64,000 nucleotides of DNA from Apiosordaria backusii (Eukaryota; Ascomycota; Sordariomycetes; Sordariales; Lasiosphaeriaceae): positions 868,001-932,000 of the forward strand of contig JAUKTV010000011.1 of NCBI GenBank assembly GCA_030549205.1, in the 5' to 3' direction. The position numbers and the translations under genes are program-made. Position 1 is the first letter of the stretch, and each line of letters begins with the position of its first letter. Of the stretch, positions 11,788 to 24,521 are shown one piece after another. The notes under the pieces were generated by a model. It was not told the DNA's origin and ran no database searches. It worked only from the letters and a program-made list of their open reading frames with translations.

Positions 11788-13417
11788 ATGCATCTAAAAC
11801 CGCAACATCCCGGTTCTGAGGAGGATGAAACTCCTGAGGCCTTTCCTCCTGGCATCGCATCCAGGAGAGAAACAGCACCGAACCTTCCACCCTTTGGGGG
11901 ACTGCCTCACTCCGAGATACCAAGTACGCGATACCCTAGCCATACTCCTCTAGCCATGACCAATTCAAGTGAGCGCAATGATGAGGCTCGAAGGGCGTTG
12001 CCATTTCCTGGCCCTGTCCCTCCGGAGGCGACCCTGGCGGCGCCTTTGATCTCCCCCCCTTCCCCCCCTGCCCCTTTCCCTTCTAGCAACACCAGCACCA
12101 CAAGTGCCAATGAAACCAGTATTCTGACTCCCACATCAGGGACGGCAATGACGGACGGAGCTAGCCCATCACCAGGCATCAACGGCAGCAGTTCACAGCA
12201 ATCACCGGTAGGCGGTTCATCAATGTACTACCCCGGCCACGCTCACGGAAGCTGGCCTACGCCACCGACCCTGGGTTATAATTACTCGAACACCAGTCCC
12301 GCATCTGGAGGATTCCCGCGATCCAACTTCAACAACATTCCCTCGCCCCAACTTTCGCCGTACCCTGGGCGAACCTCAGCGTCACCAGCCGACGGCGGAG
12401 TCTTGCCGGGCACCTCGGCATACCAGGACCATTCTGCGTTTCCCAGTCCCGCAGGTGGCGGCGGCAGCGGTAGTGGTACTGGGAGTGGAGGAGCAGGAAG
12501 CAATGGCGGTGGCAGCGGCGGCAACACTGGTGTCAATGGTGGTGCAGGCTCTTTTGGACCCACACTGAATTCACAGTCCCATGGCACTACATCATCATCA
12601 GGTCTTGCTATGCCCATTCTGGGGGGACAGGGACAAACAGGGCCTCAGCCATCGTCTGACCAGAGCCCAGTAGGAGGGCCAGCCGCCAGCTCAGAGGGAC
12701 ATGTCTACCGCCCACCTTCGACGTCTGGGTATTATCCGCCAGTTTCGTCACCGCAACAAGGGGCGTTTCCTCATGCTTCGCAGCCTGGCCCATCACCGAC
12801 CGCCACAGCTGGACCTCATTCTGGGAGACCTCTGATTCCACTGGTGCCTTCGACGATGTTTCCTGGAGCCGCTCGATCTTACCAGATGCCCCCAGCTACA
12901 TACGGCCAATTTTCAAGCATACCAGGGGCGGTCTTGAGCAACATGCATCAACCAGGTCACCCCATGTCCATGGTCAGTTACCAACACCCGTACCAGATGC
13001 ACTCTCATCTGTATCTCGCCCAACAGCCGCAGCCGCATCCGCCATCGCAAGAGCGCCCTTTCAAATGCGACACATGCCCACAGAGCTTCAACAGAAACCA
13101 TGATCTTAAACGCCATTCTAGGATCCATCTGGCTGTTAAGCCATTCCCTTGCATTAATTGTGACAAGAGCTTTTCGAGAAAGGATGCCCTCAAGGTAAGT
13201 CGGAAATCCCTTGGATATCGTTGTTCGGTCTTGATGGGTGTGCTGACTTCGTTCCCAGCGGCATAGAATGGTCAAGGGATGCGAATTCAAGGTCAAAGAA
13301 GCCTCAGGTGACACCAACTCGAACTCAGGTGACACCAACTCGAACGCACAAGGAGAAAGCCCCAACATTAGCGATAATGACACAGCCAGCCCGATGGTCT
13401 TCAAGACGGAACAGTAG
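11788..13417 (+). CDS. mtfA: C2H2/C2HC zinc-finger transcription factor, MtfA-like
   Basis: A nuclear DNA-binding regulator. Two exons, 11788-13194 and 13259-13417, with a 64-nt GT-AG intron inside the second finger, give 521 aa. Finger 1 begins near residue 427 (F-K-C-D-T-C ... H-D-L-K-R-H-S-R-I-H). Finger 2 begins near residue 455 (C-I-N-C-D-K-S-F-S-R-K-D-A-L-K-R-H) and closes with H-x5-C. From memory, this finger pair closely resembles Aspergillus MtfA, a regulator of development and secondary metabolism. The N-terminal 420 residues are low complexity: Pro/Ser-rich, with a Gly/Ser/Asn-rich block at about 220-260. The short tail carries a duplicated seven-residue block from a 21-bp tandem duplication. 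The start is uncertain. 11788 is the first ATG in the frame, 11956 is an alternative (465 aa), and an upstream spliced first exon is possible, since gtaagc lies at 11782. Confidence 0.8.
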
Positions 13418-14338
13418 AGGGGTTGATCTCATGATCTCAACAAGGATATCGATCTCATGAAAAAGCCAGAGCCCAGGGCACTGACGCCATCAAGACGGAA
13501 GTCGAATTCCAATCGAGAGCCAAGACGCGGCCCAAGCAAAGACGGAACCGGAACTCGAGGCGTGATGAACTCCACACGCGCAATGATGTTCGAGAACAGT
13601 CGAGATCTATGGAATTTGATGCCGACACAAAGGAGGAACAGGAAATAGGAAAATGGGATGGAATGGTCGGGGGGTTTTATTTTGTGGGAATACTGCTGCT
13701 TCGTTTCGTCTTGTTCATGGTTTTTTTGTCTTTGCACACAACATGATCTTGTTTCATGAGTGATGGAGACTTGGCGTTTGGGGGCTGGGACCGACGAATT
13801 GGGAGTTCTTGGGTTTCCTTTTCGCTGGACAGAAGCATTCATACCCCACTGTCGGGATCATCACATCACGAAAGGGGGCTCTTGTTCGGGGGCAAGATGG
13901 ATGTTTTTAGCTCTTTTGCTTTCTTTGCGGGGGAAATTGATACCCACTTTGCTGTTTTTGCTCATTTCCTCACACTTTCTTACCTATGGCAAAAAAAGGA
14001 ATGTCATTGGGATTTCTTTTGTTTTTTTTTTAGCACACGGCTCCTCATCTCTAGGAAAAAGAGGAAAGCCGTTGGAGTTGGGACATTGGGACTGGGACTC
14101 GGCCTCGGGCTCGGGGCAAAGGACACAATACACAAGGAGCAAAGCTGTGGAAACGGGAACTCAGCTATTTTCTGGGTCGGGATCAGGGTCGGCTACTGAT
14201 TGGGTCTCTAGTTTTTTGGTTCATTCTCGTTTTCAGGAAAGGAGAATTGGGGTGTTAGACGTTCTTCTTTGATTGGCTTTATCTTTACATGTATGCTTTG
14301 GTAATTCTTTTTTCTTTTTTTTTTTCCTTTTTGGGTTT

Positions 14339-14355
14339 GGGGGGGGGGGGGGGGG
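14339..14355 (+). repeat. Poly-G tract, 17 G
   Basis: An uninterrupted run of 17 guanines preceded by a T-rich tract. Two similar runs lie at 15039-15053 (15 G) and 28065-28078 (14 G), and shorter ones occur near 50177 and 62783. Such runs are slippage-prone and may form G-quadruplexes. Their exact length in an assembly is unreliable. Confidence 0.9.
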
Positions 14356-15038
14356 CGTGATGAGGTGGTTGGTGTTTATTCACCCGTTTCTGCTGCTGTC
14401 GGTGTCAGTGTCTGCATGAGACGAGCGGAAGGGGACTTTTTCTTCCTTGAGCGCATTGACATTGGCGGATCAGAGTCCCGTATTGTACCTTACACATTAC
14501 ATATGGGAAGGGGAAGACCACAGCGTGGGAGGAAAAGGATTGAGAGGAAGTCGCCCTATCTCTTATAAACTCCTCATCGTCATCACCACCACCAAAATCT
14601 CAGCAGTCAGTTTCAGGCCCAGTGAGTGGTCGAAAGTCCTGGATTCCGGGATCCACAAACTTAGGGTCGGGCAGGGAGTGGGATGGGGTGGGAAGCTGGC
14701 TGCTGAATAAGGAAGGCTTTGGATGGGTGGTTTCCTTTGTTTAGGTTTTGGTTCTTCTATGGTTAATATTTTTTATGGGTGTGTTTTCTAGGGCTGTAAC
14801 TACCGCGTTAAAAGGATAAAAGATAAGAAAAAGAGTAGTAATTCAAAATTTTAGAGTAGACTGAGCGGTGCAACGGTTTTTGCTGCCCCGGCCGTACTAC
14901 TCCCATGTTCAAAACCATATCTTTGCGAGATTTCCACTGTGAACATATAACACACTTGATAAACCTCGGTTTTGTCCATCTATTCAACGACCTTGAAGGC
15001 CAAACCACAAGACCTCTCCAAAGAAGACGGGATGGGGA

Positions 15039-15053
15039 GGGGGGGGGGGGGGG
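15039..15053 (+). repeat. Poly-G tract, 15 G
   Basis: An uninterrupted run of 15 guanines within a purine-rich strand, closely followed by a second short G-run. It lies in the gene-poor stretch upstream of the copper transporter gene and falls inside spurious Gly-rich ORFs. Confidence 0.9.
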
Positions 15054-18000
15054 AGTTGGGGGGAGGAACACGCTCTCTTCCCCCACCCTCGGTCTGTCTC
15101 TCTATCAGGGAGCATCCAATGATGGCAAGATTTCCATTACCAAATCAGTTCAGCAGGCCGTGGGTTGTACAGCATTCAACAGCAAAAAAAAAAGACCACC
15201 CCAGTCCGTCCCGGATCCGATCAAGATAACAGCCTTGCTCGGTCCGGGAGAGGGGCAAGCCGGCCAAGGTTGTTGTTGTTGTTCTTGTTTGCCAAATCCG
15301 AATATGCTTGTTTCTTTTGTCAGGCATGAAGAAAAAAGAAACATGCCGCTAAAGCAGCTCTGTCACATTGCGGATATACATACATACGCCACATGGAAAA
15401 GCAGAGGTCGATCGTTTACAACAAAAGCAACGAAAGCATGGAACTTCTTCAGCGGAAACCAAGTCCAACCATACAACCATGCTGCGTCTGGAAGTTGCAG
15501 AAAATGCCCCAAAGTAGGCAAGTGCTTGATGTCGACATGTATGTATGTTGGTATGATGTTTGGCAAGGGAGACGGGACGGTCTCGATTGGCCTGATCGGT
15601 GCTGGCTGAACTCTCGTTGGCTGCGAAGGGGGTCGATGATCGATGGGGCAACACAGATCTATCTGACGACTTGTCTTACGGGGTCCGGAGCGAGGTGTAG
15701 GACAAAAGGGATCCATGAATCTCGCCGGTCTGACCCTCCTTGACCGGTCTGCACATCCGTCACATACATGGGTGTCCACCCTTCCACTACCTTCCGAACA
15801 TCTCCCGCCCCGAGCTGTTGTGAATGGGCAGAGCTGGAAATGCACCATGCACACACCTTCCATTCTGGTCTCCCTTGCAAGAACGACACACTCTCACACT
15901 CGCACGCGGCAATGCAATCCCTAAGCGGGGGCCGGGGTGTAAGTTTGGGGGTGAGCTTACCGTTTCCATCCTTCGTTCGGTTTTTTTCTTTTTTCGTGTC
16001 CTTCCCTCCATTACGGACAAGCCTTGTCGTATCGTCAGACAAGGAGTAGGGGGTGTTTGGGCCTGGTTTGACTGTGCAGTGCGGCTGAAGAACGAAATGC
16101 TTACCAAAGACGGATTGGTGTTCGACTTGCCTTCATGCATGTTCCAGTCGCAGCGAGGGCTTACTGTGTCCACTGAAGTCGTCGTCTCCTAGCAGGAAAT
16201 ATTCAACGACGCGGGTACATACATATTGGCGCCTGTGTCGTGTATGTCGAGAGAAAAGAGGCGTCCGGAGTTGAACACCCCTTCAGCAGTTCGAGGCGCC
16301 TAGGGGCGATGTGCCGCCCATGTACGGCAGGCAGCCCACAGGGCTCCCCGTTGGGGTCAAGGGTGGTAGCCATGGCGTCTTGGGCGGCTTGCGATATTCA
16401 GCCTGGCCCAGATCAGGAATCAGCAGGCTAGATTGGTCAAGACATCGTCAGCCGATCTCGGTAATGAGTTCACCCTAACGGCATTCTTGGTGTATGATAA
16501 AAACAGATGGCGGATGTTTGCGGAGGTTGAACAGAGCGAAGACCCGATTTGCTTCCCACCTCCATGACCCATCCATATGGTCACCTTAGGCGCTTCCTGG
16601 AGTCGAACAAGTCGGGCGACAAGTGTTGTATCCCAATCGCGTGCTTTCTCCATGCTCTTTGCCGTCTGACAGCACCGTGCAACAGACCTTGTTGGCGCTC
16701 AGGCTTTCCACCGAGTCCCTTCCTCCTCCGCCACCCTTCTTGCTCCTAGCCCAGGCTGTGAGACAAAACAGAAGGATGGATGCAGCCCTGACCGCCATCT
16801 CGCAAGTCTGCCCACCGATCTGGGAGGTCCGAAATCGCGGACGGTGTGGTTACCACGAGAATGCAGTTTGGTATGACCCCGACTGCTGGAGGAGGGGTAG
16901 ACGTACGAAAAGCTCCTTGCAATGGTAATGCCAAGGCCCAAGGGCTGCTGAGAATGGGCATGTGTGTTCGTGGCTGAGACGTGGGCGACTAGAAGTTCAT
17001 AACCGAAACTACACAGTTCTAATGTCCTAGCCGACGACCCTTGGGTTTGGTAGAAGATCGTGGGCACCATTGTATGTAAGCCGCCACCGTTTCTGTTCCA
17101 ATGCCGAGTCGTTGGCTGTGTGTCTGCCGGGCAAAGCGCCAGATCGACGGGAGGCTGAAGCGGGAGCTTAGCCTAACCAAGTTGAGATGGAAGCTGAGGC
17201 TGAGACATTGAAACTGATATCTCTATACATAGGGGTTATGTCGAAAACGATAATCTATGTTCATTGGACGCCCGAATAGAAGATCGTTACTCATATGTCA
17301 GAGGTTCTGGGACTTACAACACAGCCCGTAGATGTTAGCGAAGTCTACCATGTACAACGGATACTTTGTCCTGCCGAGCTTCAGACATACTATACACCCA
17401 TCTACCAAAGGACCATAGGGAGATGGGGAAAGTCTGTGGTGAGTGATGACTGTCCTCGATATTATTCTATCTCGGAATTTTGACGACAGTCAATCAGGAT
17501 TGTGGAAGACTGACACCTTCCGAAGGGTCCCGATCCCACGGAGAAATTTGGAAAAGGTCGTGGAACAATCGTACGCGAGCTGTCTGAATCCATTTCCGAG
17601 GAAGAGGGGCAGGCATGATCTCCGTCTGTGGGTGGGTTTACATCCATGCTCAATGTTATTGTCGACATCGGCCTTGGCCTCCAAGGCACGCAAGGTTGGG
17701 TTGAATGTGGCGAGACTGGGTAGGGGTACTGGTGATCAAAAACGATATCAAATACGGGAAGAGGCATCGGTTGTGATGGTTTCTGAAGAACATGATCCTC
17801 GGCTAACCATATGGTGATAGAGTGACTTGTCGTCAAATTAGACTCGACTGGACCATATCTCCGGGATGGGCTCGATGCAACTGCAGCTGTGGGCTTGTCC
17901 AACGTAATATGTCTCCGCCCGCGCGCCGACGATGCGCATTCAGATTGCCGAGTTTGGCGGTTAAACGGATGGTCGCTGTCGGCCGGCTCTGGGGAGGCCC

Positions 18001-19544
18001 ATTTCCTGCAGCCCCAGACCAAAGGGTGTGAGTTGTTGGTGCAGGCTGGGAAGTCGTGAGCGATCATGTCCTCGCCTGGCCAAACGGCACGCGTACCTCT
18101 TCCCTGGTGCTCGCTTGCACCTGGCCGATGTTTGTCTGTGCAGTCATTCGTTCAGGCATCCAGTGGAGCAACTCAAACGATAGTGACTAAGGTAAGTGGA
18201 CGACTCACAGATTGAAGCAGCAGTAGAAGCAGCGAGGCAACTTTGGAAGGCACATCCCATATACCCGTGACCACATATCCGGCGTACCTTATGCAAGACC
18301 ACAGGTACTCGAGGTAAGCGCAGGAGTCTCGTCCGGTTGTAACGTTGCGTCTTGAGGCATGCATTGCCGACAGGAGCGCTTCACCTCATCAGCTTGGTAC
18401 TTGCTGGCTCTGTATTAATATTGCGCCCAGCCCAGCCCAGACGACTGCTTGTCTCCCCCGAGTCCCGGGAAACAAACCATACAACGAAGATAAAGAGAGT
18501 CCTGGACTTCATGGACTAGGTGGGTTACGGCCTTGCAACCAGGACTGAGATTGATTCAATGGTCAGAGCGGCGTTGATGCCGCATCTCGATTGCACCAAC
18601 GGAGCTTTCTACCGCCTTCAGCAGCTGAAATCCATTCATTAATTTGGGAATTTTGAACTTCCATGCGATTGACAAAGCATCTTTCACCAGACTGTCGAAG
18701 ATGACGTTCTGATAAGGTAAGGGTGGATATCTCTTGGGCAGGGCTCCGGCTTTTCTTGGGACCGAAGGTTTGCGAAAGGTCTCTTAATGCTGGTTTTCAC
18801 AACATCAACGTTAGAGACCATCCAGCACAGTTTGAAAGTATACAGGCCATCTCTTCTCCATTGTTCAATATCTGGCGAGATGATGAAGCTCTCTCTTCTT
18901 TTGAAGGTTCAACATCAAAGCCACCTGCTGTTCGTATCACAGACATGGCCCCCATGGTCCGCCATCTGCAATCGCTCCCGCCCCCACATTTTAACTGACC
19001 CCTGTCACTGCATCACCCCCACATTTGAGCATGTTTCTTCCAAATCCAGACACCCAGATCACCATCGCATTGCGGAACATAAACCTCCCTCGCCGCTCCA
19101 TGCATGATCTGCTTTTCCCATACATGTTTCATCCTCCAAGACAACAACTTGCTCATATTGTTCTTTCTACCTATCTTAACAAAGGTGAAGGCGATAAATA
19201 GATAACTCACCACGTTCTTTGCGACCCGTCCCGTCCTCTCCATTCAATTCAAGAGAAAGAGGTCACGAAGTACTATACCCCACGCGACGGCTAAACGGCA
19301 GTTGGACAACCACAGAGAATCGAGATTGTCGAGGCACGACATATACATCAGGGCAGCCACTTCCAGATCTGGTATCACAAGAATCGCGGGTTCCTCCTTC
19401 ATCCCTTGCAACCTCCCGACAGCCACGTTGCGCCATTGACAAGCAACGCGACAAAGAACCACCCCTGAAATACACCACAACTCAAACGCCACTTTGTATC
19501 TACATCATTTTCTTAGTGGTTTCTCTTCATCTAATATCATAATA

Positions 19545-20230
19545 ATGGATCCATCACTCTACGCCCGCCATGGCGCCGAGTCCCACGCAGGCCACTCCTC
19601 CGTCACTAACACCGCCGCCGCCGCGTCCACAAACCCAGATGGCACCATGACAATGGACACGCACATGTCGATGATGGCCGTCTTCCAAACCTCCATGGCC
19701 ACCTCCTTATTCTCTACAAAATGGACGCCTACCACCACCGGCGCCTACGCAGGGACATGCATCTTTCTCATTGTTCTCGCGGTGCTGTTTAGGGGTCTTC
19801 TCGCACTCAAGTCGTGGCAGGAGTTGAGATGGCTAGATAAGGAGATGAACAGGCGGTATGTGGTTGTGAATGGGAAAGCACCTCTGGCGGAGAATCTCAG
19901 CAGGGACTCGCTGGGGAAGGCGGCGGTGCTGAGCGAGAACGGGGTGGAGGAGAATGTGGTTGTTGTGCAGAGGAGGACGGGGGGCCATGCGAGGCCATTC
20001 AGGTTGAGTGTTGATCCAGTGAGGGCGGTGATTGATACTGTTGTGGCAGGTGTTGGGTATCTACTGTGAGTAACATCATGAACAGGATGTTGTTAAAGAC
20101 TATGCTAACTGTGAATGTTAGGATGTTGGCTGTCATGACTATGAACGTTGGGTATTTTCTGTCTGTGCTGGGAGGCACATTCTTGGGTAGTCTGCTTGTG
20201 GGCAGGTTCATCTCTACCACGGAGCACTGA
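19545..20230 (+). CDS. Ctr-family copper transporter
   Basis: A small trimeric membrane channel that imports Cu(I) across the plasma membrane or out of the vacuole. Exons 19545-20065 and 20122-20230, with a 56-nt intron, give 209 aa, typical of the family. The N-terminus is Met-rich (Met at 35, 37, 41, 43, 44 and 51), the copper-collecting region. TM1 spans about residues 66-88. After a cytosolic loop, TM2 (about 160-182) carries the M-x3-M motif at 175-179, and TM3 (about 183-203) carries the packing G-x3-G at 192-196. The intron lies just before the M-x3-M motif, and splicing is required to complete TM2. The start is chosen at the first ATG, with an A-rich context. Family membership is firm. 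Which paralogue (plasma membrane or vacuolar) is not resolved. Induction by copper limitation is expected but not visible here. Confidence 0.93.
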
Positions 20231-23200
20231 AAAATGGGCATTTGGGTATGGAGTTCATCATGAGCGTTGGGAATTGGTTTTGGGTATACATTTTTCTACT
20301 TCACTTGGATATGATCTGAGGCAGGTTTGGATCCCGGCATTGGAAGCAGGAAGGCACAGAGGCATGGTTCGAATTTCATCGTCGGATTGCTTGAGGCATT
20401 ACCGGGCGTCATTTCTCTGATGCGCTCCCATCGGCATCCTCAAACAATGTCATTATCACCAAGTTTGATGGTTGACGCCCCTCCGTCTGATCACTGTCGC
20501 CCCTTAGTTCCGCACTAACCCCGAAATCTTGCTCAAACCCGCGCACCGCTGGCAGGCTGCTGCTTGCTGACAGCAGTTTTCCCCACAGTTTTGGCGCGAT
20601 GCCAAGACGCTAATTATACGGAGTACCAAGCTTGCATCCCGGCTTGCGCAGGTATCTTTGTACCTTTTTTGCTACACCTACCCTCAGGGGAACTGTTGTT
20701 AGTGTGGCCAGGGTCATTTTCTAGCATCTTCCACCAAATAACCCCCTGTCACACTAACAATAAATCCCGTGGAATAGGTGTACAACGTCGTCGCTTTTCG
20801 CGACGGACACCGTCATCCATCTTCAACCTTGGCTCTTTTGAAAGATATCATGAGCATGCCGAAATTCAAGAGCATGGCATGACTGCCATTGATCAATGCC
20901 CAGTCACTTAGGGGCTATCACCTAGGCAGACGGAGGGTGTGGAGAGACAGGAGGAAACTATAGAATTGCCATTCAAGGAGAAGTAAGGAAGGTGAAGGAG
21001 GAATTGAGGCGAGTGGTAAGAGTTGAACATGTCACTCATTCAAAATGCTCACTGAGCCATATTTTGAGCGCCTACCGACTATCTTGAGAGGTCTAGTAAC
21101 TGAATTTCTGAGGCCTGTCTGACACTTGTAGTAGCTACCTGTTTCGGTGTCCACAACGTGTACATGTTCAGGTCTTGTCCCAAAGAATCGCTCCCGAAAC
21201 ATGAAAAACAAAAGCAAAATGTAGTGCCAGTGTATCAGTGACTGGACTCAACCCCAAATTGAACCGGAAGGCGAAGTTCTCATCCAGCTCTCGAATCGGA
21301 GGGGCAAAGCTGTAGGTTGTGCTGTTTGTGAACTAAAAGTTAAGCAAAACTACATAGGTAGGTATTCTCGAAAAAAGTCAAATACTGCAAAGCATACTTG
21401 GCTACTTCGCTGGAGGTGGGAAAGGGCGGGGGGTGATATAGGTATCGAGCAGTTAGGGAAGGAACCTACTTATGTTCCAACTGTGGAACCTCCTTTCGAA
21501 GTGAGAGCTGCGAGCATGCTCAGAGGCCCGGCTGTCAGTAAAGATCTTGAATGAAATCCACGACAATCAATGTTACAAGAGTCCGCTCCCGATAGGTGAG
21601 TTGTCGAGGCTGCAGAGCGACCAAGGAGCAACATCCTGCCACACTTTAAGACACCTGGGCGGTCTCAATAGGCCAGACATCCATCCACAAGCCCCACTGC
21701 AGGACTGCCGTGCTATTACTGCCTAGTATATTCCAGGTTCTCCCGCAGCCCACTCAAATGCTGTAGCACTCTGATTACCTACTTAGCTGCTGTCTATAGT
21801 TGCAATTAGACGCCAGAAGCAGCAGTGCTCATTTGGAGTACAACCTTCAACTGGCCCCCACGAGACATTGGTCAAACCGCTTCGCACAGCATTGAACCTG
21901 CCATCAGAGGTAATCTGGCACATGGTGCGAGTCTCTAGGTAATCCAACTACACCCGGCCGAGGGTTTATCGATGCAGAAGCGCGACCCCGAGCAAACTAA
22001 TATTATAGGTATAAGAAGAGTTATAACAATACCATTGTATTTTGACCGAGTCAACTGGCGCTTCGTGCCCGTTTTTCAGCCTACCAAGCTCGCGAGTCAG
22101 GGTGTCGATCTGAAGGAGGTCGGTAACTTCAGTAATGAATTCGCCTGATTGGTGTTTCTCCCATGCAGGTTTGCACCGTGTGTACTTACGCTTGGGTTTG
22201 TTGTTGTATTCGTGCAGCTCCTCGTTGCCGTCGTCGTCATCACCCTGCTCCGTCGTGCTGATACGGTGTTCTTGAATGTCTGGAAGGTCTTTGCAGGCAC
22301 CACACCTCTGTGTATTAATAGTGAGTAAACCTCAAAGGAAGACAGAAGCAGCTTACATCAGTTACCAGATACACCAGACGTTGAGTCTTGCAGCAGCTGG
22401 TTTTGTTTTATCTCGGGTTCTCGGGAGCGGTACCCAGCCATGAACATGCATGCACCACCCAACGCCACCATCAAGTTTGAGCGTTCCTGAAACTATTCCC
22501 TTCACGGTAAAGCACAAATCTGCAATCTCCAAAAAGTCAATTCATTTTTATGGTCCCTTGCTTTTCATCGGTCGACGGGATGCAAACATGCAAAAGCATG
22601 TTTGCGGTCGCCTTGTCCCAATCGGGTCAGGGCGGGAACAGTGCGGTGTAAGTCGTGTAAGTCAACCTTCTGCTCTCGGCGATGCTTGTGGACCGCACCT
22701 GCCACCGGCGAGAGATATCACATTCAGGGTATGAGGTATTAGCCGGGATAAATGTTATCAGATACCGAGATCTGCGTTCGTATACAATTTGTATGATTTG
22801 GGTCATCGGCTTCCCAACCACTTGGTAAGGCAGTTGGGCATGGAAGGGGTGTGTGTGTTAGGCTAAAATCGTGAACATTGCTTGTCTTGTCTTAATGCAT
22901 GTATGTCTCTTAATCCCGAGGACTGGACCTGAGGGAACGAAGGTGAATGAAGATGTCCTGATAAGTGCGCGCTGATTGTTTACATTTTGACGGAGGCTTA
23001 AAATCGCTTCTGTAGTCTGGACTGTCTAGACGGTGGGTGTTGTTGCGAGGTAAAGTCACGGTACCTTATCGACGAAAGCGGCACCCACCCCCGCAAGCAA
23101 CGCAAACAAAACCCAAGCAAAAAAAGAAAGTCGTCATCGGCCATCGGCCGTCCACGACTTCCAATGCAAGGGGTATCCCAGCCTCATCACTCACTTTATG

Positions 23201-24521
23201 TACATCAAAACAGTGCATCATCGCCTTATCCAGGCGGCTCTGTAGATATGCCTGTAACCGCGGACGGAATTTCCCGACTGAGCAAGCACCCGGCCGGCAG
23301 GCATGCAAGACCGGGCAGAAAGTCCGTGATCAATTAATTGGTGCCCTGTCCGGTTAGGCCACATCATTCGCAGAGTCAAAAGGGGATTAGCCAGTCGCGT
23401 GTAAGCCGACTGTTTGCTCCTTCCCAGTTGGGCATGTCTCGTTAACCTTATCCTCACGTCGACTCGTTCACTCAGGAACAGTATTATGCAGTCTAGCCAG
23501 CACCATAAGTCGGATTATAAACTCATTGTATTTTAGGGGTAAACTTTGTGCTATATCATACAGGTATAGGTGACCATTTTCTTCCGACACCCCAGAGTTG
23601 TTTCCCCTCCCCCCTTCCCATCTTTCCATCTTTCCCCCCCACCGCAGCAGGAATTACATGCGAAACAACCGTCTCATCGTCCTCCAACAAGTTGCCCATC
23701 TCTACCTGGGGAGAGAAAAAGCACCATGGTAAGCAACGGACTCGCAACAGAAGGGCCCCAGCCAAGTGATTGATCAGATCGCCGAGCAAGGAAAACCTAA
23801 AAAAATATAAAACGATTTCGTTCATGATATGCCGTGAAAATCGCTGTCTCATGGGCCTGGCCGAACCGTTCCCAATTCTTCCTGATTCATGAGACTTTTC
23901 TGTTCCGTGTGTCGTTGCCTCAATATGCTGCATGTCCACCCAATCCTTCGCCAAAAAAAAACCAGAAAGAGCTTTAAGAACGACGGCAAAACCACCAGGC
24001 AGACTTGGCAAGGCAAGTTGCCGAGAAAATGAAATCTGACAAGCCGACGCCGCTATGCGCAGACCCAACCTCCCAGAATCCCCGAGTGTCGAAGACAGTT
24101 TTGGTCTATAATCCCTCGTCCGCCACGCTTTTCCATCGAGCCGTCCCCTTTACAGCGCCGTACACAGCATGAAGAATCTGTCAGGCAAAACCAGAACCCA
24201 GATGTGCTGAACTAGAAGCTCAGACCTGTCCGCCCCGCCATCTGAGCCGGTTGAGCACCCAGATGGCCAAAAGAGATGGCCAGAGGGGAGGTAATGTCGG
24301 TAAAACGAAAACCCGGCAAAAACACCGCCGAAGCAAAAGATATAAAAGATGGAAATAGGTACTAGACATGCCCAATCAAACGCCGAACCAGATAAGCCTC
24401 GTAAAAGGTGGGGGCCTCATCGTGAAGATGTCGAATGTGAAACCAGACGTTTACACAGGTGCATTAATTGCTGGATATTGAGTTACGTGAGTTAAAGTCA
24501 TGACAAATTCGACTGGGACGG
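20231..24521. other. 4.3 kb gap between convergent copper transporter and MCM1 genes
   Basis: No gene is supported. The stretch between about 20,900 and 22,300 is relatively A/T-rich, with only short ORFs, and contains recurring CCTA/TAGG words (for example near 21351). A perfect 10-bp inverted repeat with a 4-base loop lies at 22582-22605. Because the flanking genes converge, both 3' untranslated regions end in this interval. Confidence 0.45.
22582..22605. repeat. Perfect inverted repeat (10-bp stem, AAAA loop)
   Basis: gcaaacatgc at 22582-22591 and its exact reverse complement at 22596-22605 are separated by aaaa. Transcribed, this would fold as a compact stem-loop. It is not close to a gene end I can define, so a terminator, processing or protein-binding role is only a possibility. 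Confidence 0.85.

Larger units (their letters stand above)
13418..19544. other. 6.1 kb gap between the MtfA-like gene and the copper transporter gene
   Basis: I see no supported gene. The first few hundred bases are likely 3' untranslated sequence of the zinc-finger gene. Features visible are a run of 17 G at 14339-14355, a run of 15 G at 15039-15053, a purine/T-rich tract around 13,950-14,340, and scattered short ORFs without domains. The last 400 bp before 19545 are A/C-rich and probably promoter and leader of the copper transporter gene. A word at about 15513-15531 resembles the unit of the 16-bp minisatellite upstream, with one extra base. Confidence 0.45.

Noticed and set aside
14905..15609. 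234-codon plus-strand ORF in the gap upstream of the copper transporter gene
   Set aside because: It runs through a poly-G tract encoding a Gly run and has no recognisable domain or consistent codon use.
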